Shown: positions 7,646-14,061 of the stretch, piece after piece
Numbering within the stretch: the stretch's first letter is position 1
Layout of the letters: each line of letters starts with the position of its first letter
DNA from: Thermoleophilia bacterium
GTDB taxonomy: Bacteria > Actinomycetota > Thermoleophilia > Gaiellales > JAICJC01
Reading direction: 5' to 3'
DNA length: 24,586 nucleotides
Assembly: GCA_025928435.1 (NCBI GenBank)
Contig: JAICJM010000043.1
Location: 1-24,586 of the forward strand
Translations under genes and position numbers: made by a program
The notes under the pieces: model-generated
Told to the model about the DNA's origin: nothing
The model's input: only the letters and a program-made list of their open reading frames with translations
The model's database searches: none

Positions 7646-8208
7646 TCTACTCCGCGATCGCCTCGTTGGACGGCTATACGGCCGACGCGTCCGGGACGTT
7701 CGACTGGGCCGCGCCGGGGCCGGACGTGCATGCGTTCGTCAACGATCTCGAGCGGGAGGCCAGCACGTACCTGTACGGCCGCCGCATGTACGAGACGATG
7801 GCGGTCTGGGAGACGATGGACGTCTCACACGAGCCGGAGGTCATGCGCGACTACGCCGAGATCTGGCGTGCAGCCGACAAGGTGGTCTACTCGCGCACGC
7901 TCGCCGAGGCCTCGACCCCGCGGACGCGCATCGAGCGCGATTTCGACCCTGAAGCCGTCGAGAGGATGAAGGCCACGGCCGATCGCGATCTCACCGTCGG
8001 TGGGCCCGGCCTGGCTGCCGGCGCCCTCCGGACAGGCGTCGTCGACGAGGTGCAACTGTTCCTCGTGCCGACCATCGTCGGCGGTGGCACCCGCGCGCTG
8101 CCGGACGACCTCCGCATCGATCTCGAGCTGCTCGACGAGCGCCGCTTCGAGGGTGGCGTCGTCTACCTGCGCTACCGCATCGCCAAGCCTGCGACAGACG
8201 TCACATAG
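7633..8208 (+). CDS. Dihydrofolate-reductase-like (RibD C-terminal domain) protein
   Basis: 191 residues of the RibD_C/DHFR-like fold. Signatures are the first strand LIYSAIASLDGYTAD, the segment YLYGRRMYETMAVWETMD, and the nucleotide-binding stretch LTVGGPGLAAGALRTGVVDEVQLFLVPTIVGGG (seen in parts at about 117-149). These small reductases use NADPH, but their substrates are mostly unknown; they are not true folate reductases. The GTG at 7633 lies inside the 3' end of the YceI gene, supporting an operon. Confident on family, not on substrate. Confidence 0.87.
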   Translation: MARLIYSAIASLDGYTADASGTFDWAAPGPDVHAFVNDLEREASTYLYGRRMYETMAVWETMDVSHEPEVMRDYAEIWRAADKVVYSRTLAEASTPRTRIERDFDPEAVERMKATADRDLTVGGPGLAAGALRTGVVDEVQLFLVPTIVGGGTRALPDDLRIDLELLDERRFEGGVVYLRYRIAKPATDVT

Positions 8209-8282
8209 CCGGGCGGGGTATGGTCTGCGTTCGGCCGCCCGGGAGCTGGGCGGCGTTCCAGATCCTGGCAGGGGAGGGAAGC

Positions 8283-9041
8283 ATGACCCGTCTTCGGAAG
8301 CCGGCGCTCGCGCTCGCCGTCGCCGTGGGGCTGTTCGCAGCCACCGGCTCGGCGTCCGCGGCGTCGCACCACCACGGCAACGTGACGTGCCATGGCGGCA
8401 CGGTCGCGGCGGGCACCTATCGCTCGCTGACCATCGCCGGCTCGTGCACGCTCGCGAGCTCGGGAACGGTCACCGTCCGCCACGACCTCGTGGTCAAGCG
8501 GGCGGCGTTCTTCAACGCCGTCACCGCCGCGACGCTCAACGTGCGCGGCGACGTGTGGGTCAAGGCCCACGCGGTCGCGCTGCTCGGCTGCTCGCTGGAC
8601 TTCGGCTGCGCGGCGAACTCGGACAACCACATCCGCGGCAACCTCACCGAGGTCGGCGCCTGGGCGACGGTCGTCCACGGCACGACCACGCGCGGGAACG
8701 TCAGGTTCCTCGGCGGCGGCGGCAGCGAGGACTGCTCCATCACGCCGATCCTCGGGCAGATCCCGTACTACACGACCTACCAGGACGGCGCGATCGGCGG
8801 CAACTTCACCGTCCGCCGCCTGCACACGTGCTGGTTCGGCCTGATCCGCGTGCACGTGGGCGGGAACGCCCTGATGGTGGGCGGCCGGTTCGGCGATCCT
8901 GACGCCATGGAGATCGTCACGAACGAGATCGACGGCAACCTGGGGTGCTTCAACAACGTGCCGCAGGCCCAGGTGGGCGACTCGAGCGGCGCGCCGAACG
9001 TCGTCGGCGGCCACAAGCGCGGAGAGTGCGCGAGCCTGTAG
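8283..9041 (+). CDS. Secreted protein of unknown function
   Basis: 252 residues. A clear signal peptide (Arg/Lys start, hydrophobic core, ending SASAASHH) is followed by a His-rich start of the mature chain and eight or so cysteines, likely in disulfides outside the cell. Short strand-like units built around V/I-x-G-N/D repeat along the chain (GDVWV, GNLTEV, GNVRFL, GNFTV, GNALMV, GNLGCF), suggesting a solenoid or beta-helix. The ATG is preceded by GGGGAGGGA at ideal distance. TATGGT at 8219-8224 could be its -10. No family recognised. It ends 12 bases before a strong hairpin, so it is probably a single-gene transcript. Confidence 0.8.
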   Translation: MTRLRKPALALAVAVGLFAATGSASAASHHHGNVTCHGGTVAAGTYRSLTIAGSCTLASSGTVTVRHDLVVKRAAFFNAVTAATLNVRGDVWVKAHAVALLGCSLDFGCAANSDNHIRGNLTEVGAWATVVHGTTTRGNVRFLGGGGSEDCSITPILGQIPYYTTYQDGAIGGNFTVRRLHTCWFGLIRVHVGGNALMVGGRFGDPDAMEIVTNEIDGNLGCFNNVPQAQVGDSSGAPNVVGGHKRGECASL

Positions 9042-9052
9042 GAGCGTGATCC

Positions 9053-9082
9053 GGGGAGGCCCGCGTGCGCGGGGGCCTCCCC
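9053..9082. terminator. Strong bidirectional hairpin
   Basis: GGGGAGGCCC (9053-9062) pairs perfectly with GGGCCTCCCC (9073-9082), with extra GCG/CGC pairing inside. It lies between the secreted-protein stop and the stop of the convergent TfoX-like gene. Confidence 0.75.
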
Positions 9083-9086
9083 AGCC

Positions 9087-9419
9087 CTACTTCGCCGGCA
9101 GCGAGCGGGCGTATGCGACGCCGCGGTCGACCCACTCGGCAAGCGCCTCGTCCGAGGCGACATCGCCGGTGTCAAGACGCAGCCAGCCCGCCATCTCCCT
9201 TCCGCGCATCTCCATGGGGGACGCCGCTGTCGCCGCGACGAGCGCGTCCGACTCGCCCGGGTCCACCCGCACCAGGATCCCGCCCTGGCCGCTCGCGGCG
9301 ACGGCCATGTTCCCGCCGATCAGGAACGCGAGCCCGCCGAACATCTTCTTCTCGCTCAGATCGGGAGCGGCGCGGATGCGGTCGCGGATGCGGGCGGCGA
9401 GCGCCTCGTCGTAGGCCAT
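9087..9419 (-). CDS. TfoX N-terminal-domain protein
   Basis: 110 residues, a lone TfoX_N domain. Typical are LSEKKMFGGLAFLIGGNM at about 21-38 and the later segment VDPGESDAL, with a closing helix AEWVDRGVAYARSL. Full-length TfoX/Sxy controls competence in gamma-proteobacteria, but it carries a second domain that is missing here; stand-alone N-terminal domains are widespread and of unknown role, so competence should not be inferred. Starts at ATG 9419. Confidence 0.85.
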   Translation of the reverse strand: MAYDEALAARIRDRIRAAPDLSEKKMFGGLAFLIGGNMAVAASGQGGILVRVDPGESDALVAATAASPMEMRGREMAGWLRLDTGDVASDEALAEWVDRGVAYARSLPAK

Positions 9420-9456
9420 CCCGCGATGGTACCGCGCAACGCCTTCATGAAGCTGC

Positions 9457-9482
9457 GGGGATTCGAACCCCTGACCTCCTGG
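9457..9482 (-). repeat. Orphan tRNA-Ala 3' segment (T-arm copy)
   Basis: These 26 bases are identical to 9653-9678 in the tRNA-Ala gene, same strand: the 3' side of the anticodon stem, variable loop, T-arm and start of the acceptor. Four more bases (AGCT) match after a 2-base difference. The rest of a tRNA cannot be folded upstream: the bases that should pair with the anticodon stem do not. It is a fragment and not a second tRNA. Confidence 0.7.
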
Positions 9483-9527
9483 ACTCGACAGTCAAGGTCG
9501 CTGCCGCTCCCTTGACTGCCTCATGGC

Positions 9528-9552
9528 GGCGCCTGCTTGAATAGCAGGCGCC
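9528..9552. repeat. Perfect 10-bp hairpin in the tRNA scar
   Basis: GGCGCCTGCT (9528-9537) and AGCAGGCGCC (9543-9552) form a perfect stem with loop TGAAT. No gene ends here, so it may be a leftover terminator or the end of a lost element. Confidence 0.55.
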
Positions 9553-9574
9553 TTGATCCAGGCTTCGCCCGGCT

Positions 9575-9592
9575 CGCACCCAGGAGGTCAGG
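9575..9592 (+). repeat. Inverted copy of part of tRNA-Ala
   Basis: 18 bases (CGCACCCAGGAGGTCAGG) identical to tRNA-Ala positions from the anticodon through the variable loop, but on the opposite strand (the original is 9683-9666). Just before it lies GATCCAGGC, a piece of the tRNA in the other orientation. Confidence 0.6.
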
Positions 9593-9611
9593 ACGAACCC
9601 GGCTGAATGCC

Positions 9612-9639
9612 GGCGGGCGGGCCATTCGGCCCACCCGCC
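9612..9639 (-). terminator. Terminator of tRNA-Ala
   Basis: A 12-bp stem (GGCGGG, one U-G pair, GGGCC) around a 4-base loop begins 5 bases after the tRNA 3' end. The U-G wobble pairs only on the minus strand, which fits its use for the tRNA. Confidence 0.65.
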
Positions 9640-9643
9640 ACCA

Positions 9644-9716
9644 TGGAGCTAAGGGGATTCGAACCCCTGACCTCCTGGGTGCGATCCAGGCGCTCTCCCA
9701 ACTGAGCTATAGCCCC
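9644..9716 (-). tRNA. tRNA-Ala (anticodon CGC)
   Basis: 73 bases that fold as a standard cloverleaf: acceptor GGGGCTA/TAGCTCC with one G-U pair, D-stem GCTC/GAGC, anticodon stem CCTGG/CCAGG with loop ATCGCAC (anticodon CGC, reading GCG), variable loop AGGTC, T-stem AGGGG/CCCCT with TTCGAAT loop, and discriminator A. CCA is not encoded. Flanked by its own -10 element and terminator, so it is a single-gene transcript. Confidence 0.95.
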
Positions 9717-9727
9717 GCGAGGGCGCA

Positions 9728-9733
9728 AGTATA
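9728..9733 (-). promoter_or_regulatory. -10 element (TATACT) of tRNA-Ala
   Basis: TATACT lies 11 bases before the mature tRNA 5' end. No good -35 is visible. The 10-mer CGGGGCTATA occurs both here and at the tRNA start. Confidence 0.5.
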
Positions 9734-9770
9734 GCCCCGAGCGGTCCACGGCCCGGGGAGGCTTGAGGAC

Positions 9771-9801
9771 CCGCCAAACGGGGTCAGACCCCGGATGGCG
9801 G
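9771..9801 (-). terminator. Two-step hairpin after the 141-residue membrane protein gene
   Basis: CCGCCA pairs with TGGCGG and, inside a 2x2 internal loop, CGGGGT pairs with ACCCCG around a 3-base loop. It contains the 13-base palindrome GGGGTC-A-GACCCC and starts 6 bases after the stop at 9808. Confidence 0.6.
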
Positions 9802-9807
9802 ATACCG

Positions 9808-10233
9808 TCACTGCCCGGGCCGGCGCGTCAGGCCCTGGAGCACGACCTCGATCGGCGACCGGTTCCGCCCGGCCTCCGCAAGCTCCCTGACCTTGCGGAT
9901 CTCCGCTGCCAGGTCGTTCAGGCTGCATGTCGCCGAGTTCAGCTGCTGGGAGGCTCGCACGAGCGTCCCCGCGGCCCCGCGCCGTCCGCCGGCCCCGTTG
10001 AGCAGGCCGGAGACGGAGCGGCTTCGTGACGACAGCACCGCTCCTGCGGCGAGCCCGGCGAGACCGGCGAGGGCGGCGCCCGCGGCGATCGCGGGCGCCC
10101 CGGACTTCTCGGCGGCACGGGTCGTCTTCCGCGCGCCCTGCTTGATCGCCTCCGCGGGACGGGAGCCCGAGCCGTTCGCCGACGCCCTGCCCCTCGAGCC
10201 GTTGGACGACCGCCGCTGCTGGGTCTGAGCCAT
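9808..10233 (-). CDS. Basic-tailed single-helix membrane protein
   Basis: 141 residues. An N-terminal tail of about 45 residues is rich in Ser, Arg, Gly and Lys; then a Gly/Ala-rich hydrophobic segment (about 46-67, AGLAGLAAGAVL, glycine-zipper-like); then a C-terminal helix with LNDLAAEIRKVRELAEAG. The gene starts 9 bases after the DUF892 stop, so it belongs to the same operon. Its layout matches the 212-residue protein encoded on the other side of DUF892 at 10986-11624: basic low-complexity tail, one Gly/Ala membrane segment, short amphipathic end. Aligned identity between them is low outside composition, so common origin is inferred. No known family recognised. Confidence 0.75.
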   Translation of the reverse strand: MAQTQQRRSSNGSRGRASANGSGSRPAEAIKQGARKTTRAAEKSGAPAIAAGAALAGLAGLAAGAVLSSRSRSVSGLLNGAGGRRGAAGTLVRASQQLNSATCSLNDLAAEIRKVRELAEAGRNRSPIEVVLQGLTRRPGQ

Positions 10234-10242
10234 AGCCCGCCC

Positions 10243-10854
10243 CTACCGGGTGCCGGCCCTCTGGCGCGTCGACGCGCGCCGGGCGGCGGGGCCGCTGATC
10301 TCGGAAACCGGCACCTCGTCGTGTGCCATGTCGACCGTGAGGTCGCGCAGGAGGTCGCCCAGATACTTCTGCATCCGCTCCTCCTCGCGGAGGATGTTGC
10401 GGGCGAGCTGCGCCGTCTCCGAATCGCCGACAGCGGTGGCGAGCGAGTCGATCACCGTGTACGTGGCGATCTCGTGCGCCTCTTCCTCGAACTCGACGCG
10501 GGCGTTGTGCACCATCCGCGCCTGCTCCCCGGAGCCGCGAACCACGTCGAGCGGGGCCTGCGCCGCCGCCTTCGCCTTCGCGACCACGTCCTGCACGCCC
10601 TGGGCCGCCTTCGAGACGCCCTCCGGGCCCGGGAGCGACACCTGTGCAGGGGTGCCGCCGAGCTGCTTGATCCGCTTGGAGACGTCTCGCGCGTGCGATT
10701 TGGTCTCCTTCAGGTGCTCCGTGAGCCGCTTCTGGTAGTCCGGCCGCGTCGTGGCCTGCAGATGCTGCTCCAGCGCGGCCGTGAGCTGCTGCTCCTTGCC
10801 GTACGCCTCGTTCAGGAACTCCACGATCTTGGTGTCGCGCGTCGTTTCTGGCAT
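10243..10854 (-). CDS. Ferritin-like DUF892 (YciF-type) stress protein
   Basis: 203 residues, helical. The DUF892 pattern is seen in KIVEFLNEAYGKEQQLTAALEQH at the start (in parts, about 8-30), then HLKETKSHARDVSKRIKQLGG, then FEEEAHEIATYTVIDSLA and a closing EEERMQKYLGDLL. The Glu and His residues in these helices fit the ferritin-like carboxylate sites. YciE/YciF proteins are induced by osmotic and general stress in enterobacteria; their activity is not settled. The ATG at 10854 is preceded by GGAGGA, and a SigB-like promoter lies 36 bases upstream. It is the first gene of a two-gene operon with the 141-residue membrane protein. An unusual Ala/Val/Lys linker (about 75-110) separates the two helical pairs. 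Confidence 0.85.
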   Translation of the reverse strand: MPETTRDTKIVEFLNEAYGKEQQLTAALEQHLQATTRPDYQKRLTEHLKETKSHARDVSKRIKQLGGTPAQVSLPGPEGVSKAAQGVQDVVAKAKAAAQAPLDVVRGSGEQARMVHNARVEFEEEAHEIATYTVIDSLATAVGDSETAQLARNILREEERMQKYLGDLLRDLTVDMAHDEVPVSEISGPAARRASTRQRAGTR

Positions 10855-10889
10855 CGGATTCCTCCGTCCGCTCGCTGGGAATCCCGGGT

Positions 10890-10915
10890 TTACCCCGTTT
10901 CGCGTGCGCACAAGC
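10890..10915 (-). promoter_or_regulatory. SigB/SigF-like promoter of the DUF892 operon
   Basis: Minus-strand GCTT (10915-10912), 16-base spacer, GGGTAA (10895-10890). This resembles the actinobacterial general-stress pattern GTTT-N14-17-GGGTAT. It predicts a leader of about 29 bases including the GGAGGA site. Confidence 0.5.
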
Positions 10916-10920
10916 ACCGG

Positions 10921-10945
10921 GTTAGAAGCGCCCGGGGGTGGGTAG
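10921..10945 (+). promoter_or_regulatory. SigB/SigF-like promoter of the 212-residue protein gene
   Basis: GTTA (10921-10924), 15-base spacer, GGGTAG (10940-10945), back to back with the promoter of the DUF892 operon. It predicts a leader of about 34 bases with a GAGGGAG ribosome site before the ATG at 10986. Confidence 0.5.
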
Positions 10946-10985
10946 TCACCGCAAGATCCACGGGTCACGTAGTCGAGAGGGAGAC

Positions 10986-11624
10986 ATGGCAACGACAAAA
11001 CGATCTACCGGAAGCAGTGCCAAGAGCACCACGAGTCGTTCGCGCAGCACGTCGTCCAAGTCGGCGGCGGCCAGGAACGGCTCGGCGAAGAGCAGGGCTC
11101 GGTCTCCGAAGGCCGGGACGACCCGCAGCCACGCGAAGGCGACGGGCACGGCATCGGCCAACGGCGCGAGCCGCACGAAGTCGACGGCGTCGAGCCGCCG
11201 GACCGCGCAGTCCCGGAACGGCTCCACCCGCTCCACGAAGGCACGTTCCAGCACCAACGGCAGCTCGCGCAACGGCTCGCGCGCGAGCACGGCGACGCAG
11301 ATGCAGGATCGCGTGGCCGGCAGGCTCAAGCAGACCGGGACGGCGGTTCGCCAGGCGGCGGACAAGGCCGGCCGCCCGACCATCACCGTGGCAGCCGCGG
11401 TGGCCGGAATCGCCGGTGGCCTCGCGCTGCGCGGACGGCACGCCTCTGCGAATGACGGCGTGACCGCCCGCTCCATGGCGATGCTTCACGACGTCGATCC
11501 GGCCGCCGTGCTGGGCGGCCTGGGCAAGGCGACCGTCCAGCTGAGCCAGCGCAGCAAGAGCGTGGCGCGGGACATCGAGCGGGTCGCCGAGCAGGCGGAG
11601 CGGCTCGGCAAGATCCTCTCGTAA
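10986..11624 (+). CDS. Histone-H1-like basic tail plus membrane segment protein
   Basis: 212 residues. Residues 1-107 contain only Ser, Thr, Arg, Lys, Ala, Gly, Asn and a few Gln, Pro, His, Val and Met, with no acidic residue at all, like the tails of H1-type bacterial DNA-binding proteins. Then comes an amphipathic stretch, a short hydrophobic segment TITVAAAVAGIAGGLAL (132-148), and a C-terminal helix ending VARDIERVAEQAERLGKIL. The ATG has GAGGGAG just upstream; the longer open frame was rejected because it runs over the promoter. It is divergent from DUF892 and 14 bases before the frameshifted methyltransferase. Possible roles are DNA-membrane contact or envelope stress, both inference. 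Confidence 0.8.
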   Translation: MATTKRSTGSSAKSTTSRSRSTSSKSAAARNGSAKSRARSPKAGTTRSHAKATGTASANGASRTKSTASSRRTAQSRNGSTRSTKARSSTNGSSRNGSRASTATQMQDRVAGRLKQTGTAVRQAADKAGRPTITVAAAVAGIAGGLALRGRHASANDGVTARSMAMLHDVDPAAVLGGLGKATVQLSQRSKSVARDIERVAEQAERLGKILS

Positions 11625-11638
11625 GCCGTCATCCGCGC

Positions 11639-12339
11639 GTGAGCGTGGAGATCGATGAAGCGGCCCACGCCGGGCCCGAGCACTTCGATGCCGCCTACGT
11701 GGCGGGGTACGACCGGAAGGCGGCGTTCGATCCGGCGGAGGATGTCGCCATCCTCCGCGCACGCAGCCTCGGCCGCGACTCGACGCTGATCGACTTCGGG
11801 CCGGTACCGGGACGTTCGCCGTAGCTGTCGCGCCGTTCTGCGAGCGGGTCGTCGCGGTCGACGTCTCGCCGGCGATGGTGGCGGCGATCCGGGCCAGGTC
11901 CACCGACGCCGCGGCAGAGAACGTCCGGACGGTGCAGGCGGGCCTCCTCGGTTACGTGCACGAAGGCAATCCCGTCGACGCGATCTACACCCGCAACGCC
12001 CTCCACCATCTGCCCGACGCCTGGAAGGCGGTCGCGCTCCGGCGCACGGCCGGCCTGCTCCGCGAGGGCGGCACGTTGCGGCTCCGCGACCTCGTCTTCT
12101 CCTTCCCCGCGGCCGACGCCGAGGCAGGGATCCGGCGCTGGATCGACGCGACCGCCGCCGAGGACCAGGCCGTCGGCTGGACGCGCCCGGAGCTCGAGAC
12201 GCACGTCCGCGACGAGCACAGCACGTTCACGTGGCTGCTCGAGCCGATGCTCGCCGGCGCCGGGTTCGAGATCGTCGCGTCGGCGTACGCACCCGTCGGG
12301 GCGTACGCCGACTACACCTGCGTCAAGACCGGTTCGTAG
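11639..12339 (+). pseudogene. Class I SAM methyltransferase broken by a one-base deletion
   Basis: The first frame runs from GTG 11639 through LIDFG and then stops at 11824. The continuation in another frame reads GTFAVAVAPF, ERVVAVDVSPAMVAAI, then NALHHLPDAWKAVAL, LREGGTLRLRDLVFSF and the tail ASAYAPVGAYADYTCV. Adding one G to the GGG run at 11798-11800 restores the SAM motif I, FGAGTGTF, exactly, and gives a 233-residue protein. No slippery frameshift signal is visible. It is either a recent pseudogene or a single-base error in a G-run. The last 55 bases before the stop region are repeated at 18241-18295. Probable family: small UbiE/Methyltransf_11-like enzyme; substrate unknown. Confidence 0.8.
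12271..12325 (+). repeat. Left copy of a 55-base direct repeat (methyltransferase tail)
   Basis: 51 of 55 bases match 18241-18295 in the same orientation, with a perfect run of 27 bases at the end. The two copies flank the whole amine-oxidase operon. The 12-mer GTCAAGACCGGT that follows (12322-12333) also occurs at 18183-18194. Confidence 0.8.
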
Positions 12340-12367
12340 TCCGGCCTCACCCCGAAGGTCGGCGGCG

Positions 12368-13138
12368 TCATCGGACGGCTGTCAGGCCACCGTCCACGAC
12401 CAGCGCGTGGCCCGCGACGTACGAGGCGTCATCCGATGCCAGGAAGGCGACGGCCGCGGCGATCTCCTCGGGTCTCGCCTGTCGCCCGATGGGAACCATC
12501 GTCGTGACCATCTCGGCGACCTGGGCGTCGGTCATGTCGGAGAGAACCGGATCGTTGAAGCCGGTCGGGACCCAGCCGGGACAGACGCAATTGGCACGAA
12601 TGCCCTCGCGGCTGTAGTCGGCGGCAAGCTGCCGGGTGAAGTTGATGATGGCCGCCTTGGACGCGTTGTACGCGGGCGTCGCCGCCTCACCGACGAGGCC
12701 GGACGACGAGGCGGTGTTCACGATCACGCCGCCCGCCGGCCGCATGAGCGGAATGAGCGCGCGGCAGACAAGAAACATCGACCGGACGTTCACCGCGAAG
12801 GTGAGGTCCCACTCCTCGGTCGAGAGCTCGGTCACGCTGGCCGATCGCAGGCGGCCGGCGTTGTTGTGGATCACGTCCACCCGCCCGTGCCGATCGGCGA
12901 GCGCGCGCCGGAGCGAGTCGACCGAGGCCTCGTCGGCAACGTCAGCGACGACGACGTGCGCGCGCCCGCCGCGCTCGCGGATGAGGCGGACGGATTCCTC
13001 CGCGCCGGCCGCGTCGATATCGACGACAACAACCTCCTGGGCGCCCTCGGCGCCGAAGCGATCCGCGCATGCGCGGCCGATGCCGTGACCGGCTCCGGTC
13101 ACGACGACCACCTTGCCAGTGAACCGCTGAATCGTCAC
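12368..13138 (-). CDS. SDR-family NAD(P)-dependent oxidoreductase
   Basis: 256 residues of a classical short-chain dehydrogenase. The cofactor motif TGAGHGIG is at 14-21, VVVVDID at about 36-42 (an acidic residue after the second strand, favouring NAD+), NNAG at 92-95, the catalytic serine in TASSSG (about 144-146), and Y157-x3-K161. The C-terminal FLASDDASYVAGHALVVDGG is typical of the FabG-like branch. It is the last gene of the operon; its GTG overlaps the proline dehydrogenase stop by 4 bases (GTGA). It may oxidise or reduce a carbonyl or hydroxyl product of the pathway; the substrate is not readable from sequence. Confidence 0.9.
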   Translation of the reverse strand: MTIQRFTGKVVVVTGAGHGIGRACADRFGAEGAQEVVVVDIDAAGAEESVRLIRERGGRAHVVVADVADEASVDSLRRALADRHGRVDVIHNNAGRLRSASVTELSTEEWDLTFAVNVRSMFLVCRALIPLMRPAGGVIVNTASSSGLVGEAATPAYNASKAAIINFTRQLAADYSREGIRANCVCPGWVPTGFNDPVLSDMTDAQVAEMVTTMVPIGRQARPEEIAAAVAFLASDDASYVAGHALVVDGGLTAVR

Positions 13139-14061
13139 CGGAGCACCCGCCGGCGTGCGCGCCCGAGCAGGTCGCCTGCCACGTGATGGGCGAGCTGTGG
13201 GTTCTCCTGGAAGCGCCGGAGTGAGTACGCATGCCAGTCGGCTCCGTAGGGCACGTAGATCCGCACGCCGTGGCCGTCTGCGACCAGGGCGTCGCCGAGG
13301 TGCTCGCGAACCCCGAGCAGCATCTGGAACTCGTACGCATCGCGACCGACGCCGTGCCGGTCGATCAGCTCGAGCGCGCGCCAGTGCAGCCACTCGTCGT
13401 GGGAGGCGATGGCCACGAATGCGCCTCCCGCGAGCAGCTCGTCCAGGAGCCGGACATAGTTCGCACGGACCGTGTCGTAGTCGGCGTACACGATGGATGC
13501 GGGCTCGACCCAGATGCCCTTCACCAGGCGCACGCTCGGAGTCAACGGGACCAGCGAGCGCACGTCGTCGAGCGTCCGCCGCATGTACGCCTGGAGCGCG
13601 ATCACGACGTTGTCGAACCCCTGCTCGCGCAGCAACCGGTAGACGTCGAGGGTGGCGGTCGTCGTGGTCGAGTCCTCCATGTCCAGCTCCACGCGCAACG
13701 AGCGCTCGCGGGCCGCGGCGACCAGGCTGCGGACGTTCTCCGCGCAGAGGTCGCGATCGAGGGCCAGCCCGAGGCCGGTCATCTTGACGCTGAGCGTCGC
13801 GTCTGCACCTTCGCGTGCGAACGCGTCGAGCGCCCGCCGGTACTCCGCCACGAGGTCGTCGATCTGGGCGCGCGTCGTGAGCTGCTCGCCCAGCACGTCG
13901 ACGGTTGCCGAACGGCCGCTGCGGCCGAGGGTGCGGATCGTCTCCAGCGCGTCGGCCAGCCCGGGGCCGGCGATGTACCGCCGCGACAGGGGCCGCACGA
14001 TCGCCTTCGGGACAGCCGGCATCGCCCGCACCAGCACGCGATCGAGGGGGCTCCCGGGCAT
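13135..14061 (-). CDS. Proline dehydrogenase-family FAD enzyme (monofunctional)
   Basis: 308 residues, the usual size of monofunctional PRODH. Family landmarks: SVKMTGLGL, RVELDMEDST, VVIALQAYMRRTLDDV, VRLVKGIW, AIASHD, YEFQMLLGVR and the C-terminal VRIYVPYGADWHAYSLRRFQENP (in parts); the Arg-Arg near the end binds the substrate carboxylate in the family. The reaction would be proline to pyrroline-5-carboxylate with FAD at the membrane face. No P5C dehydrogenase is encoded in the window, which is unusual for a pure proline pathway. The ATG shares one base with the regulator stop (TGATG). Its presence in an amine-oxidase operon leaves open a related cyclic amine as substrate. Confidence 0.9.
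   Translation of the reverse strand: MPGSPLDRVLVRAMPAVPKAIVRPLSRRYIAGPGLADALETIRTLGRSGRSATVDVLGEQLTTRAQIDDLVAEYRRALDAFAREGADATLSVKMTGLGLALDRDLCAENVRSLVAAARERSLRVELDMEDSTTTTATLDVYRLLREQGFDNVVIALQAYMRRTLDDVRSLVPLTPSVRLVKGIWVEPASIVYADYDTVRANYVRLLDELLAGGAFVAIASHDEWLHWRALELIDRHGVGRDAYEFQMLLGVREHLGDALVADGHGVRIYVPYGADWHAYSLRRFQENPQLAHHVAGDLLGRARRRVLR

Noticed and set aside
9087..9419. Natural competence regulator
   Set aside because: Only the TfoX N-terminal domain is present and no competence genes are nearby.
9457..9540. A second complete tRNA on the minus strand around the orphan T-arm
   Set aside because: The T-arm is perfect, but no anticodon stem pairs at the right distance and no matching 5' acceptor strand exists. 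tmRNA and tRNA-Sec were considered, and their conserved parts are absent.
9065..9734. Open frames with peptides such as GIRTPDLL across the tRNA region
   Set aside because: These are translations of tRNA sequence and its fragments in the wrong strand, a common artefact.
11798..11824. Programmed ribosomal frameshift in the methyltransferase
   Set aside because: No slippery heptamer, stimulatory hairpin or internal ribosome site was seen; a one-base loss in a G-run is simpler.
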